DNA of 64,000 nt, from the NCBI GenBank assembly GCA_021014945.1, contig MU266440.1:23204-87203 (forward strand). Direction: 5' to 3'. The position numbers were made by a program, and so were the translations under genes. This stretch comes from Leucogyrophana mollusca (lineage: Eukaryota; Basidiomycota; Agaricomycetes; Boletales). A model generated the notes under the pieces. It saw nothing but the letters and a program-made list of their open reading frames with translations, did not search any database and was not told the origin of the DNA. Below are positions 27,282 to 38,757 of this stretch, piece by piece (the first letter of the stretch is position 1; every line of letters starts with the position of its first letter).

Positions 27282-30200
27282 CTATTGTGATGTACTCGCA
27301 GTGTCGTTGGAAACGTGACCGGTCGTAACTCGTCCCTCTGCGCTGGCTGGTGACTTGTCAATGAATCCGAACTTGCCCTTGCCCCAAACCTGTTGCCTCC
27401 GCTTGTCCCGTCGTCCTTCTCCAAACTCGTCGTTCCATTTCCTCAGGTCAGAAAGACTCCCGAGGGACTCTGAGGAGGAAGGTGTGATCTCTTTCAATGC
27501 CTTTGTAAAATGTCGAGGGAAGATGGTGCGTAGAGACATCCCAGGTGTAGGCTCTTCAGCCTTCTGGGAAGAGTCCTCCGAGGTGACCTCTGGAGATGTG
27601 TCTTGGGTCGCTACTTCAGCAGGGGTTTCGGCTTCAGGAGTCGGGTTATTAGGCGTAGGTTGGTCATCTGCCGAGGGAGAGGTACTCGGCGCGCTCCAAG
27701 GAACGGTCACATCTTCTTTCACAGCATCAAGAGCGGCGGAAACACAGAGATCTGTACATTTGTAATTCAGTATAAGAACACCAAGGCATGAAATGCACCG
27801 ACGTTTGAGATCAGAGCCTGAGAAGCTCTCCGTCTGTTTCGCCAAAGCCTTGAGGTCCATGTCAGAGGATAAGTTTTCATCACGTAGCAAAATCTTGAGA
27901 ATTTCTGTAACAAACCGGGGATTAGACCAAAGCAGCAAGGTAAACATAAGAACCAACCTTCGCGCTCCTTCTCTCCGGGCAGGTCGACCAAGAGCCGGCG
28001 AGGAAGGCGGCGGAGGACAGCATCATCAAGATCAAAGGGTCGGTTGGTGGCTCCTATCACTATGACTCGGTCATCCTTCGATGTTTTCAGACCATCCATT
28101 TCCTGCATAAACTCCGTGATCACCCCTCGGTGGGCAAAAGCGCCCCCACTTTCGCGCGCGGACATACGAGCTCCGAAGAGTGCGTCAATTTCGTCGAGGA
28201 AGACGACGCAGGGCGACAGACGGCGGGCGAGAGAGAAGACAGCTTTAACAAGCTTCTCGCCTTCTCCGACGTACTGTGATAATGGATTGGGAATGAGTCA
28301 ATCGCTTCAAAGGTTGGGAAACGCACCATATCCATGACATCGGAGGGAGATACCATCATCATGCGACAGCCTGCTTCTTTAGCAAGTGCGCGGACGACCA
28401 ACGTTTTGCCAGTTCCTGGAGGACCGAACAGAAGGCAGCCAGTCATACCATGTTCCTTGAGGATACCCTGCTGGAAGGCGGCGGGATGAAGCAAAGGCAG
28501 CGACACGATTGTCCGTACAGAATCTATGGTATGGGAAGGAAGATGAACCTGACTGAAAGTAGTCGACAGGGACGCTACAACCACGGGTCAGCACCTTTCG
28601 CCAAGAACCAACCGTGGAGCTTACTGGTATCCACGATACAAGACAAAAGCCGTTGTTCGTGTTGATCGAGGTCAGGATCTTGTTTGATGCTCTCGATGGT
28701 CTCATCGACAGTTGTTGAATCTCCCTCCTCTGCATCCTCGTCGTGCTCTTCCTCGACATCCTTTTCGCGCGAGATTTTCGTAGTCGACTCCTTCACCCAT
28801 GACTTCCGAAGGTCTCGCGAAGACCGCTTGGCTGACCACGCACGGTGTATAGCTGACCATGGAACGACCGTTGGTTCGAGACTGGATGGCTCTCGGTGGG
28901 GTTGGGCAGCAGATACAACGCTTCCGACTGCGCGATCAGCAATCTGCTTCACGCTAGACCAAACCTCCACACGGTTGCTCCATTCATGCCACATATCAGC
29001 GTCCTTTTCTCCAGCTGGGCGGCTACCATCGGTGGGTGACGTTTCCTCCCCTCTCCCAGAAGAGCCCTCATGATTCTCTAGCTTCTCCAAGACTCCTCCT
29101 ACAGCACCGACGCCCATGCGCATCGTGAGCTCGTTGATTTCCCGGCGCCTGCTTGTTCGACAAGCGCTCTCACGTACCAACGATCGAACGTTGGGCACTA
29201 GCACCGCAGCACGGAAAAATGGGGAGGCAGTAGCTTCCGCATCAGGAGCGCTGCGACTTTCTGGACCTCCGAGCATGGATTCCAAACCAGGTGGGAAGCC
29301 GGGTACCGCACCAGGCCCACCGAGGACAACGATACCTGGTCTCTGCCCGTTGCTTCCGTCTGCTTCATCGCCTTTGGTAGAGAGTGTGGGCAGGTCCTCC
29401 AGTAGTGCTGCATCGCCTTTCTCCCATTTACGTAGGCGGTCCTTGAGACGCTTCTCTCTTGCTCTCCCCGCGGCCTCATCTTCGCCCCAGTCGAGTGACC
29501 CTGCTCTTGGAGTTGAAGCGATTCCTGATGATGGGGGTTTTCTTCTCATCAACAAATTCACCAGACCCTGATTACCGAACCCTGAGGGAGATGTCGCGGA
29601 AGGTGGCACGATGGGAGGTGTCATACCGAATACGATTGTCATGGGGTTGTTCACGGGAGAGGTGGGTCGAGGGATGGGGCCGGTCCGTCGCTGGCGAACA
29701 GCCGACAACAGATGAGGGTACCATGTTGACGAGGTGGACGCAAGGGTAGGGAAATCACGAATATAAATTAGGCGTGGGCGCCGCGGGGTAGTCTTGCCTG
29801 TAGAATCTGAAGCAGGCGAGGGGAAGTTGACCAGCGCATCAAAAAACGCTTTGATTCTACTTGGAGTACTGCTACTACTTGGTGTAGCAATTACACGTCG
29901 GCTTGAAGCAGGTGTCAAGACATGAAGAGTCATCTGCGACGGCATGGACATCGATGGCATCATATCGTCGTCGTCATCCTCCATAGGAAACGACTTTGCA
30001 GGCCCACGTTGCGCTGGAGAAGGGGGTGAAAAGTGAAGGGGGTTACGAGGCAGCTGTAGAGAGTTGGCGGCTATATAATGGTGATCAGAATGACCAAAAT
30101 GACAGAAAATTGACAAGTGGTACCTCTGCCAAAATGACCACATTCACCAGCAGCAAGCTGTACCGCGTCTATCACGATGACCTCAGACCCGGTCCTCCGA

Positions 30201-30775
30201 GCAAGTTCTTTAACCGTCCCATCAAGGATATAGTCGCCACCTTCTAGGGGACAATAGAGCGCAAGTGTAGGTTCTAGCAAAGGACCTGCTGGTGATTGGT
30301 AAGCTGCTCGATGCTGGGTTTGTGGGTGGAGGGTAATGTGGAGGTTAGTAAGAGCCTCGTCAAATAGTTCGGGTGGGGGCAGTGAGTGGTCATGGAGAAA
30401 GTCAGTTTCTGGTGCATCATCTTCCGGGAGCCAGAGAACGTTCAAGTCGCTTGGAAGCTGCGGACGTTCCTCGGAATCCTTTGGTGGAGGCGCACTGGCG
30501 GATGCTCTGGTGCGTCTAGCCGGTTTTTCAGGTTCAGTGCCAGGTGGGTCGCTCGGAGATGGTTCACCGTCAGCAACTGGAGGTTCCTGGTTGTCTGCGG
30601 CAGGAGTTGATGACACGAGACGCTTGTAGACTCGGGAAGGAGGTCGAGACGGAGCCTGTTCCGAGCGGGAGACACGACTCAGTCGCGGAAACGTAGATAC
30701 AGCAGCAGTTGGAGATCTTGCTGAGGCCTGCCTGAACACTGACCGCGATCTTCGGATTAGTGTCTGGGATCGCAT
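27282..30775 (-). CDS. Probable mitochondrial AAA ATPase (Msp1/spastin-like single AAA module) with long N-terminal region
   Basis: One AAA module at the C-terminal end carries Walker A ([18 protein letters not shown]), Walker B ([14 protein letters not shown]), sensor 1 ([10 protein letters not shown]) and arginine fingers ([14 protein letters not shown]). The order [27 protein letters not shown] and the LPRR motif place it near the Msp1/katanin/spastin meiotic clade. The N-terminus ([21 protein letters not shown]) is Arg/Ser-rich without acidic residues, a likely mitochondrial presequence. About 650 residues separate it from the AAA module. These include [19 protein letters not shown] and [20 protein letters not shown], plus long disordered stretches and an acidic block. 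The C-terminal tail contains [19 protein letters not shown], typical of this clade. Substrate unknown. The organelle call is inferred from the presequence only. Confidence 0.88.
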
Positions 30776-31875
30776 CCAATGACTGCGACGGTCGACCGTC
30801 GAATGGACGAGCTGGGCGAATGAGAAAATTCGGAAATTCTTGGTCTCACGGAACCTCAGTCACAAGCCGCCACCACAGCGCTAATTGAGCGCCAAAGGTT
30901 TCAAGTTATAGCTCTTTCCTACTGACTCACTGATTTTTCGAGCCAGGTCGTCGAAACACATAGACATGCGCATAATCCACAACATTATGATGCCGGATAC
31001 TGACAATTCTGCCATATGATCATCCCACCTTTGTCTTAGGGCAGCGAGACTTGACTACTTAGCTGGCATCCCACTGGGTACAGCTGATACATGCGACGCT
31101 GCGCCAATTGTCGGACACTCTCCTCTCAACAGTTACAAGCGTACCCTTCGACGCGCCTTGAAAATTCCCATGGACGGGTTCACAAAATCTTATAACAATC
31201 TGGGATGGCTTGGGATACCCCCTACCAAACACTGGCTTATTGCCGGGCGCACCCAGATATGTGAAGACGAGGATACGAATTCATCCTCCCGACAGTTTGT
31301 GAAATGATACCCCTCATTACGACGGTGGGAGCTCGGTGCACCAGGGATAATCAATGTCGCCTGAAGATCAACAATACGGCTGCTACATTCAATGTCAGTA
31401 ATGCCGTCGCGACGAACCTTGTTCCCGACACGATCAACACGAGATCCTTCACCCTGCAAGCGACCGGGGCAACGCGATCGGAGGTATTCACTCGCGTATC
31501 TCCGCACTCCCATCCCGACCACGTCCATCACACTGTTGAGTATTGCTATGACGGTGTTCAGTCGCCCGCAATCATGGAGGCCAGGTGACACAACTGAGCC
31601 CGATTGTGGTGCAAAGACGAACGTCAGGACCTTTGACCCAAGCAATTCGCTGCACTTGAACAAGGCGGCGGCGGGTGGCTTTGGGCCGGAAGGAGTTGGT
31701 GGTCGTGATGAAATAAAAGTACGCCTCGAGATAATCAGGGGTGGGAGCATGGCCCAGGGTAGTCTTCAGTGCGGCCAAAGTGACCGGCGCCCAGCTCTAG
31801 CTAGGCGTAAGTGTCTGAAAACGACTTCCGGGAGACCGTTTCTGTTATGTTGACAATAATATATTCTGGAATATG
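30776..31875. other. Intergenic region with no supported gene
   Basis: Lies upstream of the AAA ATPase and ahead of the tRNA. A 186-codon minus-strand frame (31190-31750) and a 94-codon plus-strand frame (31304-31588) overlap each other. Neither shows a family, splice pattern or composition I can support as coding. Confidence 0.5.
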
Positions 31876-31970
31876 TGCCCCATGGCTGAGTTGGTTACAG
31901 CGTCCGACTGTTACGATCACATCATGTGATAGACATCGGAAGGTCGTGAGTTCGAGCCTCACTGGGGCAG
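31876..31970 (+). tRNA. tRNA-Asn (anticodon GTT) with a 21-base intron
   Basis: Acceptor stem TGCCCCA (31876-31882) pairs with TGGGGCA (31963-31969), with G as discriminator base. D stem is GCTG/CAGC, with TTGG in the loop. Anticodon stem TCCGA (31903-31907) pairs with TCGGA (31936-31940). The loop reads CT-GTT-A, giving anticodon GTT at 31910-31912, and the intron lies at the canonical site one base after the anticodon (31914-31934). T arm is GTGAG-TTCGAGC-CTCAC. The intron contains an inverted repeat ATCACAT / ATGTGAT separated by one base, so it can fold on itself. The sequence TTCGAGCCTCACTGGG is typical of eukaryotic tRNA-Asn. Confidence 0.93.
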
Positions 31971-31973
31971 TTA

Positions 31974-31978
31974 TTTTT
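31974..31978 (+). terminator. RNA polymerase III terminator of the tRNA gene
   Basis: Run of five T residues starting four bases after the mature tRNA end, as expected for Pol III. Confidence 0.75.
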
Positions 31979-32193
31979 GTCGTTCTCCCTTTTTCACCGG
32001 CACCGTACCTAAAGGGTAGCAGGAATACCGGCGTTCCAGACATATTGACATTGTATTGACATGTAGTTTGTACTCCGGAAAACCCAAGATTATGGTTAAT
32101 GAGCTACTCGTTGAGCAGTAGAAAAGGACCAAGCTAGGGACTATCTAGTAGGACGATCATGTCCCTGGCAGCGCGACCCCAAATATCGCATCA

Positions 32194-34046
32194 TTAGCAA
32201 ACCTCCCGCTCTCCCATCCCACCTCGAATCTCCAGACCATCGTCTCCCAGCACGGACTCCAGCACCCCCTCCTCCTCTCCAGTCACACTCGACAGTGCCG
32301 ACGGATCGCCCGAGCCGAACCGTATCGTGCTCGGCTCTTCCTGCAAAGTGCCCTCTCTGCTCCTTAGTTCCTCTGCGCGCAGCCGGATCACCATGCGGGG
32401 CCCGAAAATGACGACGAGTGCAAAGAGGACGTTGCTCACGACATCGAGCATCTCGGACTGCGAGAACCTGGGGAGCGTTTCGGGGATGCTGAGTGCTTGC
32501 CATAGCGCGTAGCTGGTGGTGCCACAGATAACAAGCGCAAGGGGGCAAGAGGCGGCGGGCGAAAGGCGCACCACAAGAAGTAAAGTGTTTGGTCTGCGGT
32601 CAGAAATTTTACCAGGGGGTTCACCGACCATCCTCCGCCCAAGGCCCTGGCTTCGAGTGCGTGTCTTGAGAACACGGACAGCGCAAATCCGAACAATACC
32701 GTGTCGAACGCCAGTTGGACACACGCTTGAGCCGCTGGCAAGAACCCGAATATAGAAATATCCTTGTCAATTTCCTGTCCGACACTCCCGATGGCAGGGC
32801 CCATCGACAATACTATAAGATTAGATATCAGCATGGTAGAGACGAATCAAATTATTACTCTGAATGCACTGGAGTGTCCAATAAATGAAAAATTGAACTG
32901 TTTTGCGGAGAGGGCCACCACCACCACTGTCTGGCAAACAAAGCAAGCCGAGAGAAAGATCAGGACCGTCTTCGACCGGCCGCATAAGGCGAAGACACGC
33001 ATGAGGAGGATTGCTGGCCACGACCGCGGGCGGTCAACTTGTCAGCAATGACCTCGACTACAAGCCACACGCACCTTGCATAGCTGTGAGGAACACGTTG
33101 AGCGACCAGCCAACGATGATGTATATGATTTTGACTTGAGGATTCACAAAGATCTGGGTTCAAGGCGGGAATAATAAAAAAAGGTTGTACTTACACCTGG
33201 ATATTTTACATCGAGCGCAACCGTCAGATCCGAGTCGCCAGTGGGACGGAGAGATGTTGGTCAAGCTTACCCCTGCTCATTGAATGTCAAACAGTTATAT
33301 GTTTCCTGAGATAGTAGGGCAAGAAGGAACTAACCTTGAGTGTCCAGTTGAGACGGACGATTGCTGTAGTAGGTGATCAGCGAAACGAGGGCTTGTCTTC
33401 AAGAGCTATCATACACGCTATATTTGTACTATCGACCACACATTGGAATCAGTTACGACAGTCGCGGCACGGGCCGGTATGTTACGGTAGACTCACAACA
33501 CGAATACTGAACCAGAGTAGCGGGCCTTAGGTACCGTTAAGGTTGAACGACTTAGGTTGGCCGAGTTCCCGAGGAGGTGAAGGGATACACATACCACGAG
33601 GTAAAGTGCTGTCGTGGGGCCCCACCGGCGATTCTACACCGGTAAGCTCTGGTGGTGAGTACATGGCCAGAAATCGATCTGGGACACTCGTTTGCATACC
33701 CATATGTGATCCACCTAAGTTGAATGCAACACCAAAGAACTTTCAGCATGATCTACCGGAACGAAGGGTAAAGATGGGCGCTTACCTCTTGTGAGAAGTT
33801 GAGTACTGAGCTCAGGGGTCATCCTCCACGTCAGGGGTGGGGATGAAGCGTGGGGATACGATGCACTTGCCTTGGTCATACGTGACTGCAGCTCCTGTTG
33901 CCACTGCAGAGAAACCATACGAGTAAGTGGGTCGGATTTGACGACATGTACATCGCAAGGCAGTGATTAATTCAATGCTTACTTGTGAGGTAGACGAGAG
34001 ACTGCGTCTGATAGAGAGCTTGGATTAGAGAGTTCGGGTCTGACAT
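32194..34046 (-). CDS. DUF6533 multi-spanning membrane protein
   Basis: Agaricomycete-type integral membrane protein of unknown function. The start MSDPNSLIQALYQTQSLVYL leads into the DUF6533 core: MATGAAVTYDQ, then VLNFSQEVDHIW, then NRRWGPTTALYLVARYSGSV and TNIASIVRLNWTLK. Later exons give IFVNPQVKIIYIIVGWSLNV, TAMQAILLMRVFALCGRSK and TVLIFLSACFVCQTVVVVAL. Further on lie GPAIGSVGQEIDKDISIFGF, a FDTVLFGFALSVFSRHALEA helix and LDVVSNVLFALVVIFGPRMV. The soluble tail is acidic and ends GGMGEREVC. At least nine exons. One intron (33870-33806) uses a GC donor (CAAG then GCAAGT) instead of GT, and without it the frame stops. The join between LNWTLK and IFVNPQ (33317-33154) is either one long intron or hides a short exon. 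An upstream in-frame ATG at 34178 would add 44 residues. Confidence 0.78.
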
Positions 34047-35080
34047 GGCATGAAGCTCATAAATGGGAGCGCTCGAGGATTTGGTTGAAATATATACTGC
34101 ACCCTCTCCGAGTCTGATGGTGTCTGTCGTCGGGCCGCCAAACCATTTGATACTTTTGCGCTTACCAGGAACCGCCATGGCGTTGATGGTTGCTCTAGAA
34201 GACGATCACAGACTGGATAGCCCTGAGTGTCACCTGGTCTTTTTTGTATGTGGCGGCCGTGCCACCGTTGGCTGGAGAGACACTGAGTCAGTATGCTATC
34301 AGTAGGTCCCTGACAGTGAATCAGAACGTGAGATTGGCGCGTATGCGAGTGGTTGATGCGACGGACGGCACAGGCACATGTCGATTGCTGTTCAAGTTCG
34401 ATGTCTGGAGCTGTGATGCGGGGCTGTCTTCAATCATGATGGTCGAAACCGTTCAAATGGACCATAACGGAACCCGCATTTCCGTTGTTTGTCCTGTGTC
34501 CCATGGATGACGGTGGTTGTCTTCATTGACCTCCATTCTCCCATATTCTTCGTCAGACTCGTGATGTGTTGGGCAGCGCATAAGCACATACGATCCATTT
34601 TATCGGTTCGTCCTCTACCGCAAATGCGGCTGAACAGGGCTGAACACCAAGTACATCCCCGATCATTGTTTGGCTATTCTAACTTCGATCAAGCGTACAA
34701 CCATAGCCAGCCGATGCACGTGATATCGCGTCGTGACCCATTCCGAAACGATTCCATTCTTTAAGCTTTATAGTTTCACTCTTTAGTGCGTTCCATTCCA
34801 ACGGCGAGGAAATGTTGTTTTGTCCAGAGTTCTTGACTCTTGCGCCAGTCCAAGTACAAATGCGCGGAACTGCTAGGGCGGTGTGCGCGACATGCAGGTC
34901 TCACTAGGTCTCACTGCTGCCAGGTCGCGTTCAGAATAGCAAACCAGCTGCCAGGCTCGATCACAATGCTGCACATCTTAGTCCGGATCCATTGTTCAAA
35001 AGGCACGATTAACATCATTCGAACTTTGGGTAGCACTGCTCCCAAAGGGCTGACCGTTTTGCACACCCGCCCCTCCCACT
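34047..35080. other. Divergent intergenic region, no supported gene
   Basis: Spacer between the DUF6533 gene and the GH5 glucanase. Open frames up to about 90 codons occur on the plus strand but none continues across plausible splice sites or resembles a family. It should contain both promoters. Confidence 0.5.
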
Positions 35081-37095
35081 ATGCTTGCGAACGTTACCGC
35101 GTTCACGGCGCTCATTCAGGCCCTAAGCCTCACCCAAGGTTCCTTCAAGCCAACCCCGAGCCTCTACGCTGCGGCTTCCAATTCGAGTCTAACTACAAAC
35201 ACCGAGTCTGCGCCTGCTCGCGATTTTGGTGTCCCATCGCCACCCTCTGGCTTTGTGAGCGTTCATTCACCCGCAGCTGGGGGTCGATTTGCGTCACAGA
35301 ACTCTCTGTCCTCTCAAGACCCAAAATGCTCAGTGGCCCCATACGACCCTCCTCCAATTCTGAATCAGACATTCCCGCCGTTTGATCAGTCCCAGGCTAA
35401 TGTGTATCGCTATCGCCAACAACAATCTGTCAATCTCGGGTCATGGTGAGATTTTTGCTCATGACAATTACCATTATCTCAACCACGACTATGAGGTTCG
35501 TTCAGGAAAACTGGATGGTTCCATCTCTGTTTACCTGTGCTTCCGGGCCCCAAGCCGCAGAATTGGATGTTGCTTCTGGTTGGGGATCAACTGACAATGC
35601 CCGGGCTGTCCTTGAACGTCACTGGGACAATTTCATCAACCAGTCCGACTTTGACTATCTTGCCAGCATAGGCATCAACACCGTTCGCCTTCCTGTTGGA
35701 TATTGGACTTTTGGCCCCTCCTATTGTGTCGATACCCCGTTTGCACCTTTTGCGGACGTCTACCAGAACTCTTGGAATCGGGTCCTTCGAGCAATCAACA
35801 TGGCAGCACAGTCTGGTATCGGTGTTCTCCTAGACCTTCACGGCGCAGTCGGCAGCCAAAACGGCCAGTCGCATTCTGGTATTTCTGACGGCAAAACCAA
35901 TCTGTTCAGCAATCCTGCCAATATGGACAAGACTGTCGCTATACTAACGTTTGCAATGCAATCCCTCGGTTACATCACCAACGTGGTGGGTATCCAGATC
36001 CTGAACGAACCTCAAAATGTCCCACAGTTGATTGATTTCTGTCAGCGGTTGTATTTTGTACATACACCGCTCCTCAATATTTATCAGGTTTTTCACAGAT
36101 GCAAGGACGATTACAGCAATGAGGCAAGTGTCACCCATCGCGCACAGCTTCCCCCTGTATATCCACGATGGTTTCGATATCGAGCGCTTCAGCGATTTCA
36201 TCACCAATCGCACGGATTTCGTCGTGGAAGACCATCATTCTTACTTTGTCTTCACGCCCTCAGATGATTCCGAACCTGCTTCTCAGCACACAGGCGACGT
36301 AAATGGACCCATAGCTTTTACGCTCAGTGCGGCCTCTGTCAAAGAACGCAGGAACTTGGTCGTTGACGAATGGTCGTGTGCGTTGACGGACAAGAGCCTT
36401 TCGACGCAAAACGATCCTGTGCAGGCTCGCAGAGATTTCTGTACCGGACAGATGAATGTTTACGCGAATACCAGCGCTGGATGGGGATTTTGGGGTGAGT
36501 GAGAAACAGTGCACTTCGCGGTCTTATTGGCTTATTGTTCCCATTGTTAGCATACAGGAAGGAGAACTGCGATGATGATCCTGGCTGGTGCTTCGAGGCG
36601 GCTGTGGGACATAGCCTTCCTGCGACATTCTTTTCGTATGGTCGACCTCCACCGACGAATGGCAACCAACTCCAGGCCTTGTACTCCGCTGTCGCGAACA
36701 TGACGGTTCCTCTCGGGTCATCCATCTTGGAGAAACTCCAGGACCCGGCCGTAAATGCCACGGATTATTCAGGCGCTCCATCACCTGGTGCTTCCAATCC
36801 ATGGTCAGGCGGGTTGAAGACGCGCGAAGGGAACTCGACTGATCTCACCCCTGCCCAGGTGTCCATCGTCAAGGGATATTCCGATGGGTTCCTGACCGCG
36901 AAGATCTTTGCTCAAACTGGGTGGTCCAAGTTGGGGTTCACAGGACAATATATAGAAGACAGCCTCAGTGCCCTTGGACCAACAGTTGTGTCGCCTGGGA
37001 CGGAAGATAAATACAGGCAGGCGTTTAGGATGGGACTGGGAGATGGGGAGAACATTATTTACAACATTTGTCAGTCTGGAGATTCTGCACCCTAG
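35081..37095 (+). CDS. Exo-beta-1,3-glucanase, glycoside hydrolase family 5 (GH5_9 type)
   Basis: Secreted enzyme that trims beta-1,3-glucan of the fungal wall. Exons 35081-35445 and from 35496 onward join at LGSWFVQENWMVPSLF; further joins give QLIDFYARTITAMRQV and GWGFWAYRKENC. The N-terminus MLANVTAFTALIQALSL is a plausible signal peptide. Family motifs: LASIGINTVRLPVGYW, VLLDLHGAVGSQNG, the acid/base Glu in GIQILNEPQNV, the HHSY segment with DFVVEDHHSYFVF, and the nucleophile Glu in NLVVDEWSCAL. Many NxS/T sites (NQT, NQS, NRT, NTS, NMT, NAT, NST) fit glycosylation. The C-terminal 100 residues (LTPAQVSIVKGYSDGFLTAK) are an extension common in basidiomycete members. ALG3 starts 83 bases downstream. 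Confidence 0.93.
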
Positions 37096-37178
37096 AGTGA
37101 AATGTTAGCTTGACTCCGCCTGACGGTCACGGTGTAGGAGGTGTCGCAAGTATGTACATTGCACAGCTTTTGATCGAG

Positions 37179-38678
37179 ATGTCCTCACAAACCTCCACGT
37201 CCTCGAATTCGCTCATCCACTCGCTTTATGCATTCTGTCGCTCTTTGCTCGTGGACCAAAAGTACTTCTGGGTTATCGCATGCGCAGTGGTCATCGGAGA
37301 TGCGGTCCTCACCCAACTCATAATTCGTTTCGTGCCATGTTAGTCGAGCCCATTGCCTTTCCGTCCAACTGGGCATGACCAACTCATTACACAGATACAG
37401 AGATTGACTGGGAGACGTATATGGTCCAAGTAGACATATACCTGAATGGCGAGCGAGACTACATGAAAATCTCGGGGCCGACTGGTCCTTTGGTGTACGT
37501 GGCAGCAAGTATAGGACGGAAGTGAAATGCTCACAGAAGCAGTTACCCAGCTGGACACGTCCACATCCATCGCTTTCTCTACTGCATCACCGATGTTGGG
37601 AGGAACATCTATCGCACCCAGCAAATTTACGGTGGCTTGTATATCCTATCACTGGTTTTGTCTTGCGCTATCTATCGCGGAGCGAACGCTCCCAACTGGA
37701 CTCTCTTGCTGTTACCCCTCAGCAAACGGCTACATTCCATCTTCGTATTGCGCTTATTCAATGACTGCTGGTCCGTGGTCTTCATTCAAGCGGCTATCCT
37801 TGCGTTCCAGCATTCTTGGGACGACTTAGGCATGTTGTTCTTCAGGTAAGACAACTCGGACAAGTGTCGAAGCTGCTGACCAAATGGCCCATATCAGCGC
37901 CGGCCTCTCGGTGAAGATGTCAGCCTTGCTGTATCTCCCAGGACTTCTGGTCATCCTCTTCAAGCGTCACGGCTTCCTCGCGACGCTGCGCCATCTCCTC
38001 GTGCTGGCATGCACGCAGACGCTTGCCGCGCGCTCTTTCCTCGGTAGCAACGTCTGGTCATATCTACACAACGCCTTCGACCTTTCTCGGGTCTTCTTAT
38101 ACAAGTGGACAGTGAACTGGCGGTTCATCGACGAGATTACGTTCTTGAGCGCAGGATGGGCTCGAGGCTTACTTTTAGGACATCTTTCAGTACTCGTTGC
38201 GTTTGGCCTGTTTAGGTGGTGCCGCAGCGATGGCGGCGTCGCAACCGTTTTGAGCAGAGGTCTTCGACGTCCTGCGCTCCCCGCAGGTCTCGCTCCAGTA
38301 TCGCCCGATTGTCAGTCTCTTTTATATACCGCGTTCGGTCGACGCTGACACAGGATTCAAGATGTTGCCACTGTTCTCTTGACGTCCAACTTGATTGGCA
38401 TACTGTTCGCTCGCTCTCTCCACTACCAATTTTATTCGTGGTACGCCCAGCAAATACCGCTGTTAGCGTGCAGGACCAAATACCCTGTGGTATCTCAGTA
38501 CGTGAATACGCCTTCGAATGGTGGCGCTTTCTGAATGCAAACCAGGCTAGCGATAATGATCGCGATTGAATATGCTTGGAATGTGTTTCCCTCAACACCG
38601 ATGTCATCTGGTCTTCTGGCGGCGGCAAACGTGCTACTGGTGATGGGCGTTTGGCTCGGCTATCCAGAAGGCAGATAG
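37179..38678 (+). CDS. ALG3: Dol-P-Man:Man5GlcNAc2-PP-Dol alpha-1,3-mannosyltransferase
   Basis: ER membrane enzyme that adds the sixth mannose to the lipid-linked N-glycan precursor on the lumenal side. Start [19 protein letters not shown]. The ALG3 core is recognisable: [108 protein letters not shown], and the diagnostic C-terminal [18 protein letters not shown]. About ten hydrophobic helices. Five or more introns, including one with donor GT after CCA-T and one splitting the VYP codons. It ends [10 protein letters not shown]. It converges on TRS130 with a 79-base gap. Confidence 0.95.
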
Positions 38679-38757
38679 GTGTAGTCAATTACGCACAATG
38701 TAAATATCCTGGGCAAAACGGGGAATAATAAGTACTGGGTAATCAGCAGGTGTGTCA

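Noticed and set aside
33812..34178. A separate small gene of about 100 codons on the minus strand
   Set aside because: Once a GC donor at 33870 is allowed, these residues become the start of the DUF6533 protein, and the apparent stop lies inside the intron.
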